From Phoronis ovalis (taxonomy: Eukaryota > Phoronida > Phoronidae), in contig JAOXYB010027191.1 of the NCBI GenBank assembly GCA_028565635.1, positions 1 through 15,580 on the forward strand: a stretch of 15,580 nt of DNA, in the 5' to 3' direction. Both the position numbers and the translations under genes were made by a program. Of the stretch, positions 1 through 9,424 are shown piece after piece. The first letter of the stretch is position 1; each line of letters opens with the position of its first letter. The notes under the pieces are model-generated. The model did not search any database and was not told the DNA's origin. It was given only the letters and a program-made list of their open reading frames with translations.

Positions 1-425
1 CCCTTATTGAATTCCCGCTCACATTAACACCTCGGGACATCGGAGTCGTGTTTACTTTAGCCTATTCATAAAGCGAGATTTAAGTGGGTCAATGACACAA
101 TGGATTGTCTGGAAACCCCGCTGGGAACTATAGGGGTCCAGACTAACATAAAAGGAAAGGGGCAAAGTTGGTAATGCTGATGTGCAGCTCAAACTCAAAA
201 TATCAACCAATTTTTAAGGATTTTGGTCTCAAAAATAGACTCATTTTTAGGGTTTTCTGTCACAAAAGGGACCAATTTTTAGGTTTGTTCTTGAAAAAGT
301 TCCTTGGAATTGCTACCTTTAAATAAAATCGTGAAAAAATTACCCATTTTAAGGGTTTGTTGAAAAGTGGACCAATCTCTGTGAAAAGTCAAACCATTTT
401 TAGGGATTAATTTGTGAAAAAGTAA
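1..425. repeat. Degenerate short-period repeat, probable TE fragment
   Basis: No gene is visible. From about 200 to 425 a motif close to ACCAATTTTTAGG recurs at roughly 40-70 base spacing (about 206, 245, 269, 343 and 393), each followed by a G/T-rich run and GTGAAAAAG-like spacers. A short inverted repeat lies at 107-143: GTCTGG and ACCCC pair with GGGGT and CCAGAC around a 13-base loop. The style, short spaced copies of a CCAATTTT word, resembles the interior of the element at 9425-9843, so a relic of a non-autonomous element cut by the window edge is likely. Family not recognised. Confidence 0.45.
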
Positions 426-429
426 CCCA

Positions 430-1985
430 TTTGGGCTACCAACCTATGGCCTTCCTATAACCACCTTTGAATCGTCCAGGCAGCGATTCATCTTCGCGAC
501 AATAGATGCAATGTTATGTGCTTTCTTGAGAACAAACATGGCCACCAGTCGGCCACATTGGATGCAATCTGGGTCAATATTATAACCTGCAATTATCCTG
601 TACAGAATATGGAGCTAATCGGATAAAACTAAAGCAGTAATTGTGAGACAAAGAAAGTGTTATGCACTCCAAAAAAAAGGTCAAACATTCGTAACAGCAT
701 TTGACCTACTTGTCAAGGTCATTTTAAAATGTCACTTCGCCTACTAGGCCCACCTACCTATATCTTCCTAGAACCACCTATGAATTGTTCAGGTATGGCT
801 TTGCTTTCTCGGCTTTAAATGCAATGTTACGTGCTCTTTCAAGAACAAACATGGCCACCAATCAGCCATATTGGAAGTAATCTAGGTCAAAATTACACAT
901 AGCATGTACTGCGACCTGGACTTTTGGAGCCGAGCATGGATCTGATTGGATAAAACTGACGCAGTTATTGTGAGACAAAGAAAGTGTTACGCATGGTAAA
1001 AAATTACAAAATATCGTACTGGCATTTGACATAATTGTCAATGTCATTTTAAAATGTCACCTAACCTATTAAAACCACCAACCTATGGGCTTCTTAGAAC
1101 CGCTTTTGAATCGTTCAGGTAGTGCTTCATCTTTGCGGCTATAGATGCAACATTATATGTGCCCTCTCGGAAACAAACATGGCTGCCAGTCGGCCATATT
1201 GGAAGTAATCTAGGTCAATATTATATGCAACTTGTATTTTGACATGTACTTATTCTGTACCAAATATGGAACTAATCAGATAAACATTGAAGTAGTTATT
1301 GTAAGACAAAGAAAGTGTTATGCACGGCAAAAATGTCGAAGCTTCATATCGGCATTTGACCTACTTGTCTTGTACTGCGACCTGGACTTACTCTGTGCTG
1401 AATATGAAACTGAGCAGATAAAAACTGAAGCTGTTACTATGATGTGCAATCTCGCAAACCAACTGGCCACCAGTCGGCCATGTTGGAAGTAATCCGCGTC
1501 AATATTACATATAACCTCTACTTTGTCCTGTACTTACTCTGTACTGAATATGGAGGTGATCGGATAAAAACTGACACAGTTATTATGAGACAAAGAAAGT
1601 GTTAAATGTCGAAGATTCATACTGATATTTGAGCTACTTGTCAAGGTCATTTTAAAATGTCACCTAGCCTATTACACCCACCAACCAATGGCCTTCCTAG
1701 AACCACCTTTGAATCATCAAGGCAATGTTTTGTCTTTGCGGCTATAGATGCAACGTTACATGTCCTCTCAGGAACAAACATGGCCACCAGTCAGCCATAT
1801 TGGAAGTAATCAAGGTCAAAAATAAAAACGACCTGCACTTTGACCTGTATTTATCCTGTACCGAGCATGAAGCTAATCGGGTAAAAACTGAAGCTGTTAT
1901 TGCAAGAAAAAGGAAAGTGTTGTACGACAACAATGACACCTTCGCCATGACTATATGCTCAGCCACTATGTGGATGGACATAAAA
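430..1985. repeat. Degenerate ~300-330 bp tandem repeat, block 1
   Basis: About five diverged head-to-tail units. Landmarks recur in the same order: CCTATGGCCTTCCTAGAACC (near 448, 764, 1083 and 1687), then GAACAAACATGGCCACCAG (near 530, 841, 1171 and 1771, and a decayed copy near 1454), then AAAACTGAAGC.GTTATTG, AGACAAAGAAAGTGTTA, and TCAAGGTCATTTTAAAATGT. Spacing is about 310-330 bases. Open frames inside units translate to similar peptides only because the DNA is repeated. They have stops at different points, use non-ATG starts and occur on both strands. I take the block as non-coding. It ends near 1985 in a tail related to those of blocks 2 and 3. Confidence 0.85.
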
Positions 1986-2479
1986 ATTAAATATTGGACT
2001 CGTATAGCATCAACAGTACTCACACCATTTTTTTCTGTTTCTAGCATACTCTTAGTTTTTGATTTATGCTTACCATTTGGTGTGTAGACTGCAGTCCGAA
2101 GGTGAATTATAATGTCCAGATAGAAGAGCATATCAATAACAATACTAACAAAGAACAGATATTTTCCTGTCATCGGTTCATCATATACTAGAATAACAAT
2201 AATAATAAACACATTTCCATGAAGTCTTATTTAGTTCAAGTAAAAACTAGTATAATATCAACATACATTTCAATCATTCAACAACAAGGTCATTTAAATT
2301 TTTGCAGGTCAAATTAAACACTTATTTACTAAGTTGTTGAATTATTAAAAGGGATTAATTAAAATGAAGATTAACTTAAAACAAATTGTTGATTTTGCAT
2401 AATATTTAACAATAGTAATACCAGAAAAGATCCTGCATAATATACATTCAGATATGACACACAAGACATTTGTCATGAC
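1986..2479. other. AT-rich spacer, no feature seen
   Basis: Plain AT-rich sequence between repeat blocks 1 and 2. It contains a short AATAATAATAA-like run near 2190-2205 and one isolated CAAGGTCA near 2285. No splice-bounded open exon, RNA gene or element ends could be recognised. Confidence 0.5.
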
Positions 2480-3945
2480 CTAAGATGTCCATCACATTAC
2501 CAGCACCATCAGGCCAAATTACAAGTAATGTGGGTTAAAATAACATGATCTGAATGTTCATCTTTACTTACTCTGTACTGAAAATGAAGTTTGTGGCACA
2601 AAAACGCAAGCTGCTATTGGAATGTATCATCTTGAGGAAACATTTCCGCCAGAGTTGGCCAACTTAGAAATGATCCAGGACAAATTCTACCAGATCTGAA
2701 CCTTGTCATGTATTTATACTTTTTCCCTTATCAAAGCCGATCAGGTAAAAACTGACAGAAACAGTTATTGCAAGACAAAAAAGGGTTATGCACAATGAAA
2801 AATGGTGAAGATTTTGAACGGCATCAAAAATGTCCACTAGCCTAATATGTCCAACGACTTATGGCCTTCATGAATCCACATTTGAATTGACCAGTCACCA
2901 CCACATTTTGCTGGAAATCAGCACAACCTGCCTTCTTGGAAACAAGCATAGCCATAGCAGATATGATCTGAGTCAAAATTAAACCTGACCTGAACATTGA
3001 CCCAAAGTTACTCTCTATTGAATGTAAAGTTGATCAGAAAAAAACTGATTCGGATCAACACCTGACCCAGTTTTCAAGGTCACTCAGAAATGTCACCTTG
3101 CTGTTACACCCTTCCACCTATGCCCTTTTTAAATCCACCTTCAAATCATCCAGTTGATCTTTCGTTTTTCTGGAAAAAAATGCAACCTCTCAGGAACAAG
3201 GCTGTGTGACAGTTGGTCATCTTGGAAGTTATCCAGGTCCTACTATGCCAGATCCATACTTTCATGTGTAGTTACCTTGTACTGTTACGAGGCTGATCGA
3301 ATAAAAACCTGAAGCAGTTATTGCAATACAAAGGATAGATTCAAAAAATGTCAAAGATTTGAATCGGCATTTGACCCACATTTCAAAGTCACTCAAAAAT
3401 GTCACCTACCCTATTATGCCCCAAACCTATGGCCTTTATAAATCTACCTTCAAATCATCAAGTTGACTTTTAATTTTTCTGGAAATGGACACAATCTGAC
3501 ATGCCTTCTTAGGGGCAAACATGGCTGCCAGCTGGCAATATTGGAAGAATTCTGGGTCAGAATTTCAAAGACTGAAATTTTTTTCTGTCCTTCCTACTAT
3601 GTACTGAATATGAAGTTCGGATCGGATAAAACTGAAGCTGTTTTTGCAACTTACCATCTTGAGAACAAACATGTCTACCAGTTGACCACCTTGGAAGTGA
3701 TCCAGGTGAAAATTATAACTGAGCTGTATCTATGCTTCATTTTTCTGCCATGGGCACAATCAGTCAGTCATATTGGAAATGCTCTGGGTCAGAATTAAAA
3801 ATTGACCTGCACTTTGAGTTATATTTACCGAACAAATACGAACCTGTTCGGGTAAATACTGAATCTGTTATCACAAGACAGAAAATGAAAACAATGTAAA
3901 GCCTATGGCTTTATGTTTATGATCAGCCACTACGTGGATTGGTAA
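2480..3945. repeat. Degenerate ~300 bp tandem repeat, block 2 (most decayed)
   Basis: Same unit order as block 1 but more diverged. Counterparts of the CCTATGGCCTTC landmark lie near 2859, 3118 and 3427, and of the GAACAAACATGG landmark near 2635, 2940, 3193, 3515 and 3661. An exact TCAAGGTCA is at 3074-3082. The block ends in a tail (about 3915-3945, GATCAGCCACTACGTGGAT) related to the end of block 1 (GCTCAGCCACTATGTGGAT) and more weakly to block 3. The left boundary is fuzzy. Two landmark copies lie only about 150 bases apart (3515 and 3661), so at least one unit is internally deleted. Confidence 0.75.
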
Positions 3946-4439
3946 AAAAAATTATGGTTATAAAAAGACAAGACAATTTTGGCAGCATTCAAAGGGGAAG
4001 AGTTGTTGCTTATTCCATCTTACGAGCTGGGGCAGTTAATATATCAGAAAATTGAAATGCATCTAATGTGATTTAGTTAGTCTGAAAGTTATTCCTTACT
4101 ATTTGTTTTAATGATGCCATTGGTTTGAAAACTTGCCATATACAATGTAAAACATCCTTGATAGAGGGCTAGGATCATAATCATTGTCTCCCACAAGGAA
4201 AAAAATATCGATTCAGGATTAATTAGGATGCTTTTAAATAAATTGGCAGCTATTCTTCCTTTTGTAATGCATTTCTGAAAATGTATTTAAAAAACATTAT
4301 TTTTTACATATGTGAAAACAAAACCATTTGTCATGTCTACTGCCCAACACATCCCTAGGATCACATCATATTGTGGTTTGTATATGTAGCCTTGATTTGT
4401 ATCTGGGCAGTCCAATTTCTGAAGTAGTCCCTTTAAGTG
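3946..4439. other. AT-rich spacer, no feature seen
   Basis: Non-repetitive AT-rich DNA between repeat blocks 2 and 3. No open exon with flanking splice signals, no inverted-repeat ends and no RNA gene were recognised. Confidence 0.5.
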
Positions 4440-6540
4440 TTACATTAAGTGTTACGTAAAGCAAAGTACTGGATACAATAAATGTCAAAAATTTGACCTA
4501 CTTCTCAAGGTCATTTTAAAATATCACCTAGCCTAATACGCCCACAAACTTACGGCCTTCATGAACCCACCTTTGAATTGTCCTGTCAATGTTTTGTGTT
4601 TCTCAAAATGGAAACAACATGACATGCCCTCTCAAGAATAAGCATACCTGGCAGGTTGCCAAATTATAAGTAATCAAAGTCAAAATTATACCAACCTGTA
4701 CCAAAAACACTGGTAGGTAACACGTGACCAGTGGAATGTGTAACTAGAACTTTTGTGGTGGCCATTTTGTTCTCGCTTCGATACAAAAAACTGTCCATAT
4801 CTCTAAATATATGGATAAACTGGGAACTATTTTGGAGAGGAAACATAGCTAACAACGCAGTCCTTCAAAACGCATTCTTGTACTTATCAAATAATATGTC
4901 TCCTTTGAGAAATCAGGGATTTTCTGTGGAATCCGTAACCACTCGCTTCGAAGGAAGTTGGAATGTGTATGAATCATCCAGCCAGTGCTTCGTTTTTCTG
5001 AAATGTGTGACATGCGCTTGCCGGAGCAAACATGGCCACCTGTTAGCCATATTGGAAGTATTCCAGGTCAAAATCAAACCTATCCTGCACTATGACCTTC
5101 ACTTGCCCTGTGCCAAATATGAAGCAAATCAAATAAAAACTGAAGCTGTTATTGCAACTTAACATCTCCATGGGCGCCAGTTGGACGTCATCCAGGTCAA
5201 AATTACAGTCATCCTACACTTTGACCTGTATTTACCTTGCACCAAATGTAAAGCTGATCGAATAAAAACTGAAGCTGTTATGGAAAGACAAAGAAAGTGT
5301 TTAACACAACCAAAAATGCTGGATTCATATCGTCATTTCACCTACTTCAACGATAATTTCAAATGTCAGCTAGCGTAATGCGCCACCAATCTATGGCTTT
5401 TATGAATCCAACTTTAAACGTCCAGTCAACACTTCATCTTTCCTGACATGGGCACAATGTCATGTTTCCTCTTGAGAACAAACATGACCGCCAGTCAGCT
5501 AATATGAAAGTAATCAAGGCCAAAATTGTATATATCCTGTACTTTGAAATTTACTTGCCCTGCACCTACTATAAAATCAATCAGATAAAAACTGAAGCTG
5601 GTATTGCAAGACAAAGAAAGTGTTTTGCACAACCAAATATGTCAAAGATTCATATCAGCCTTTAATCTTCTTCCCAAGGTCATTTTCAAATGTCATCTAG
5701 CCTAATATGCTCACAGCCGCCAGCTTTTTCATAAATAATCCTGGTCAAAATTACAACTGTCCTGCACTTTGACCTTTACTTGATTGAATAAAAACTGATG
5801 CTGTTATATAATTGCTAGACAAAGAAAATGTTTTGCACAACTAAAAATGTCAAAGATTTGTATTCAAATATCATCTAGCCTAATTTGCCCACCAACCTAC
5901 TGCCTTCATGAATTAAATTTCAAATCATCCAGACCATGCTTCGTCTTTCCCGAAATGAGTGCAACATAACATGCCCTCTCGGGAACAAACATGGCCTCCA
6001 GTTGGCCATTTTGGAAGCAATCACTGTCAAAGTTATACCTTTTTTGTACTTTGAAATTTACTTGCCCTGTACCGAATATAAAGGTATTATTACGGATAAA
6101 TACTGAAGCTGTTATTGCGAGTTAACATCTCGAGAAGAAAAATGGCCACTAGGCGGCCATCTTGAAAGTGATCCAAGTCAAAATTATAGATGATCTGTCC
6201 TCTGACCTGTATTTACCCTGTACCAATATAAAGCTGATAGGATAAAAACTGAAGCAGTTATTACAGAGACAAAGAAAGTGTTATGCACAACGAAGAATTT
6301 TTATAACGACATTTAACCTGTTTCTCAAGGTCATTTTGAAATGTCCAATCTATTGGGAACAAACATGTTACAAGTAATTATACCCGACCTGTACTTTGGC
6401 CTATGCTTACCCTGTACCAAATATGAAGAAGATCTGACAAAAGCTGAAGCCATTACAGCAAGAAAAAACGGTTATATATGACGACCACAATGCCGCATAT
6501 ATACAATACGATTATATGACCATCCACTATACATAGTGCT
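4440..6540. repeat. Degenerate ~300-330 bp tandem repeat, block 3
   Basis: Units share the landmarks of block 1: GGCCTTCATGAA at 4549, 5391 and 5897, and GAACAAACATGG-like at 5023, 5475, 5981 and 6357. The AAAACTGAAGCTGTTATTG word recurs through 5130-6270. Short units also occur near 5163 and 6131, directly after a GTTATTGC(A/G)A.TTAACATCTC junction seen in both places, so the two short units share a deletion and may have been copied as a pair. Exact TCAAGGTCA is at 4505-4513 and 6325-6333. An unrelated element (4709-4970) interrupts the block. The block ends near 6535 in the tail CATCCACTATACATAG. Confidence 0.82.
4709..4970. mobile_element. ~250 bp dispersed element, copy 1
   Basis: Positions 4728-4970 match 7506-7748 with about 14 differences in 243 bases by eye, no gaps in the core, same orientation. 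The left edge carries an inverted repeat, CACTGGT then ACCAGTG around 12 bases. TGGAATGTGTA stands at both ends of the core (4732-4742 and 4959-4969). A frame stays open across the core in both copies (residues such as WINWELFWRG) but it has no ATG and the copies are too similar to test for coding constraint, so I do not call a protein. It lies inside repeat block 3, which resumes directly at 4971 with GAATCATCCAG. It is therefore probably younger than the block. Confidence 0.75.
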
Positions 6541-6769
6541 GGGCAGAAAGAACATAATGTAGCTATTGAATTATGTACTTAACAGTGAAGCAATTAAAGA
6601 AATATTGAAAATGTCAAATGCATAACAAGATGGAATTACTAACTTCAACAAATTTAGAACATATTATAACTGTGTTGCACATTTTTAACTTAAGTTATAT
6701 TGTTGAAAGGTATATATGCAAGTTACAGTATTTTTACAAGGAGCTAACTTAAAGTATGTTCATAGCTAC

Positions 6770-7000
6770 CTCAAAAAATGGTGTAGTGCCATTAATTTTA
6801 AGTTTCTGTTCAACTTCTTCATCATGAAATAGTACATTTTTATCTACATATGAATGGCGATATGGAAGGAACATTGATGAAGACTTCTTTTTGGCCGTTT
6901 CCTGGTACTTCTTATCAATACTGTTGACATTGAGCTGAGATCCAGAACGTCTTTTAAAAGCCTCAAGCAAACTTTTTGTTCCATCAAGGTGTTGTGGATC
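6770..7000 (-). CDS. Candidate internal exon, unrecognised hydrophilic protein
   Basis: On the - strand a frame is open from a stop at 7037-7039 to TAA at 6749-6751, without a usable ATG. A pyrimidine-rich stretch ending AG (7002-7001) precedes codon GAT at 7000, and GAG|GTAGCT follows at 6770/6769. The segment between these signals is 231 bases, exactly 77 codons, phase 0 at both ends, as expected of a symmetric exon. The peptide runs DPQHLDGTKSLLEAFKRRSG, then a lysine/serine-rich stretch, SSSMFLPYRHSYVDKN, and EEVEQKLKINGTTPFFE. If the donor is not used it ends VAMNIL and stops at 6749. It is hydrophilic and basic with no membrane segment. I do not recognise the family, and no partner exon was found. 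It could also be a decayed element-borne frame. Confidence 0.4.
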
Positions 7001-7067
7001 CTTTAGAAAAGTTAAAAACCACAATATGTTGACACCTTACAAATAATCATCTGAAATACATGGCATT

Positions 7068-7501
7068 AGATACCCAATTGCACCCATGGTAACAATTGCA
7101 TATGTCCAATATAGATCCAGCGAGTGTATTAATTGGCTTTTTTCCTTTTCCTTTAACCCTGGGTAGCCATGAGGACATCTCTATTTGGAAGTAGGTATAA
7201 TTTCGCAGAAAGAGAGAGAAATCACAATTTGAAAATCACATTTTAAATAATAAATTGAAGGGATTACATCTAAGCATGGCAAGTCGGCCAATTATTTCTA
7301 AGCTTGGATATAATCCCTCAGTTTTTGATAAAAAATGACATTTTCAAATTGTGAGAAATTATATCCTCTTCCAAATAGAGATGTCCCCATGGCTGCTCAG
7401 GGAGCAATAGAAAAAGAAAAAGAAAAAATGCTCATTAATATGCATGCTGGAATTATATTGGGCATATGCAGTTGTTAGCATGACTGCAATTACACTGGTA
7501 C
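7068..7501. mobile_element. ~430 bp imperfect palindrome (fold-back element)
   Basis: The left half (7068 to about 7285) is closely matched by the reverse complement of the right half. Examples: GACATCTCTATTTGGA (7173-7188) against TCCAAATAGAGATGTC (about 7370-7385), TCACAATTTGAAAAT against ATTTTCAAATTGTGA, and CATATGTCCAATATAGAT against its counterpart near 7450-7468. A TTTTTTCCTTTTCC tract on the left is mirrored by AAAAAGAAAAAGAAAAAA on the right. The centre is near 7285 with almost no spacer, so nearly the whole element is arm. No coding frame is visible. Such structures are typical of non-autonomous fold-back elements or MITEs. The family is unknown to me and no target duplication was identified. 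Confidence 0.8.
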
Positions 7502-7752
7502 ATAACCAGTGGAATGCATAACCAGCACTTTTGGGGCGGCCATTTTGTTCTCGCTTCGATACAAAAAACTGTCCGTATCTCCAAATATATGGATAAACTG
7601 GGAACTATTTTGGAGAGGAAATATAGCTAACAACGCAGTCCTTCAAAACGCATTCTTGTACTTATCAAATAATATGTCTCCTTTGAGAAATCAGCGATTT
7701 TCTGTGGAATGCATAACCACTCGCTTCGAAGGAAGTTGGAATGCATAACCAG
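7492..7752. mobile_element. ~250 bp dispersed element, copy 2
   Basis: Second copy of the element at 4709-4970, in the same orientation. The left edge has CACTGGT and ACCAGTG around a five-base loop (7493-7511). A perfect 16-base direct repeat, TGGAATGCATAACCAG, bounds it (7510-7525 and 7737-7752), and a third near-copy, TGGAATGCATAACCAC, lies inside near 7705. The interior carries GCTCGCTTCG-like words: TTCTCGCTTCGAT near 7547 and CTCGCTTCGAAGG near 7721. It directly abuts the 430-bp palindrome, so the two may have inserted one beside or into the other, or form one composite element. Confidence 0.75.
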
Positions 7753-8040
7753 ATAAAAAGTTGAACATAAGAAGAACCATAAACACATGTAACTTCAATA
7801 TGTTGGAAGACTGTTAATAAATTGATTCAAAAACTGTTCTTTACTTCAATATTTTATTGCATTACACAAACACCCTTGACAATTTAAACTTGAGTTCTCC
7901 ACAAGATCCTATAAATGGTGTATAAATATGCTTTCTTAAATTAATTTTCCATAACTGAACTCTACTAAATCATGGAATTGTTAACATATTAGCCCTGTGA
8001 GAAAAAACAGCTTGATGATCATAACAGTATAGTCCCTTTT
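7753..8040. other. AT-rich gap, no feature seen
   Basis: AT-rich non-repetitive DNA. No exon with splice signals, RNA gene or repeat edge was recognised. Confidence 0.45.
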
Positions 8041-8048
8041 TGCTAGGA

Positions 8049-8057
8049 TATATAAAA
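8049..8057 (+). promoter_or_regulatory. TATA-like box of a possible promoter
   Basis: TATATAAAA stands at the left edge of the only stretch (8040-8330) with raised GC and no visible repeat. A reversed CCAAT (ATTGG) is at 8067-8071. It could drive a + strand transcript towards the candidate first exon ending at 8332. AT-rich DNA yields such motifs by chance, so this is weak without transcript data. Confidence 0.25.
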
Positions 8058-8079
8058 CTCTAAGAGGATTGGCAACGCG

Positions 8080-8332
8080 GCATAACATCAAAGGCTAAAC
8101 GTTTCGACATTTACGATGGTGGTTGCGCTTTAATCCCCCCATTCATCTAATCCTTAAATCCCGCCTATAATAAGTGTTGCGACACTTACAGCCTCGCTTT
8201 CGTATCAAATCCCAGGATAGTGTCTGCAACGTGATCAAACCATAAAATTGCGTTTTTTCGAGTTTTTAAATGTTTACCAGCAATTTTTTAGTGCTTCTGT
8301 CTAAACTCTGTCAGATACATCAAGGATTAACT
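8080..8332 (+). other. Possible non-coding first exon
   Basis: A stretch of more balanced base composition ends in GGATTAACT|GTAAGTAATT, a good donor context (GT at 8333-8334), about 280 bases after the TATA-like box. It has no convincing long frame on the + strand, so at most it would be 5' untranslated sequence. The next strong coding signals on this strand belong to the Rab27-type gene from 13474 on. An upstream leader of that gene is one explanation. The start coordinate is arbitrary. Confidence 0.2.
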
Positions 8333-8339
8333 GTAAGTA

Positions 8340-9300
8340 ATTATTTTTTAAATCGGGCGTCACATGTGTCATTTCAAAAAAGGTTTAGTGCAAGGTCTTG
8401 TTTGTGAAAATATGGCTTAATTACGCTTAGTACGGACCTCAATGCGGGCTATGTGAAATCGATATTGGAAAATGTGTTGGCAGTTTATATTTCCACTGCA
8501 TGGTTTCTGGCTTTGGCATAATCAGGGAAATGTAATTAAACTAGAAATATGTACCGGAAGTCTAGGTCTCGGACTGAAATTTTCTTATTATGCGTAAAAT
8601 TCAATTCAATTTCAATGTGACCTCCTTAGTTTTGGAAACCAATTTTTACCATGGGTTAAGTTATTCCTAGGAGGGAATTTTATTCAAACTGAGTGTGTAT
8701 ATGTGCTGCACTATGGGCCCGCTTTTTCAACCTTAGCTTTTACCATGAGATACGTTTTTATATGTTTCTTTGATAACTTTACCATGGAGGTATATATTTT
8801 CAATAAATAATTAATTACCAATAGCGTATGTATTAAAAAATTTACATTGTTGTCACTGACCATAGGTCCACTCCCAGCTTTTTTATATCACGGAGAGTAC
8901 TTCTCGAGAATTTCTTAAACAAATAAGTTTTTATAGCAGGCCGGGATTTTATTTTTGGGAAATAATTTTTAAGGGTTTCTTACCTGGGACCTCACGGTTT
9001 CTATCTAGTGCCCCGAGGTTGTTTACATATGGCCTCACTTAATTCCCACCTGTTTGTTGTGCCCCCCCCAGATATCTAATATATAACCTTACAGTTCCTA
9101 AGATAAATCAAAGCATGATTGAATACATACCCTACTGCCATAAAAGAAGAGAACTAAATATTATGTATAGAAGAACCGCAAAAACTTCGGTTTTAAATTT
9201 AATAAGAGTCAATGACAAAAGCAAAAATTTGAGTGGAATTCATTTACTTAATTTTCGAGCTTCGGCCCATTTGAGATAAGAGCCGGTCAGGACCCAACAG
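8340..9300. other. Gap with no firm feature
   Basis: No gene is supported. Three loose copies of TTTTACCATG(G/A) occur near 8645, 8738 and 8781 without a consistent unit around them. An eight-base C run is at 9061-9069. Confidence 0.45.
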
Positions 9301-9305
9301 ACAAT

Positions 9306-9409
9306 TTGCAGGCTGTCCATAGTATGGTCATGCATAGTCCTGCAAATATGGCCCTACGACTATGGACACCCTACGAACAAGCCGTACGTAGGCTGTCCAT
9401 AGTAGGGTC
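9306..9409. repeat. Two nested inverted repeats, cruciform-prone
   Basis: TTGCAGG (9306-9312) pairs with CCTGCAA (9339-9345). Next to it, 9351-9375 (CCCTACGACTATGGACACCC) pairs with 9387-9409 (CGTAGGCTGTCCATAGTAGG) with an 11-base loop, one gap and a mismatch. A direct repeat overlies this: GGCTGTCCATAGTA.GGTCAT at 9311 and again at 9391. The segment ends just before the element at 9425 and could be part of the same insertion. Confidence 0.65.
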
Positions 9410-9424
9410 ATGCTTGCAGGACTA

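Noticed and set aside
1742-2212. 156-codon open frame on the - strand
   Set aside because: It overlaps a + strand open frame and crosses the end of a repeat block. The translation is compositional, has no recognisable domain, and the frame is not kept in other units.
4731-5162. 143-codon + strand frame crossing the element copy and repeat block
   Set aside because: It starts at GTG, spans the junction of two unrelated repeats, and has no family match. The shared part with 7509-7748 is explained by the DNA copy.
7509-7748. 79-codon frame in element copy 2
   Set aside because: It opens at GTG with no ATG start. The two copies are too similar to show coding constraint.
8985-9050. - strand donor CAG|GTAAGA as the end of an exon partnered with 6770-7000
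   Set aside because: The donor is good, but the open stretch before it is short, has no ATG and ends at a stop within about 18 codons. No evidence links it.
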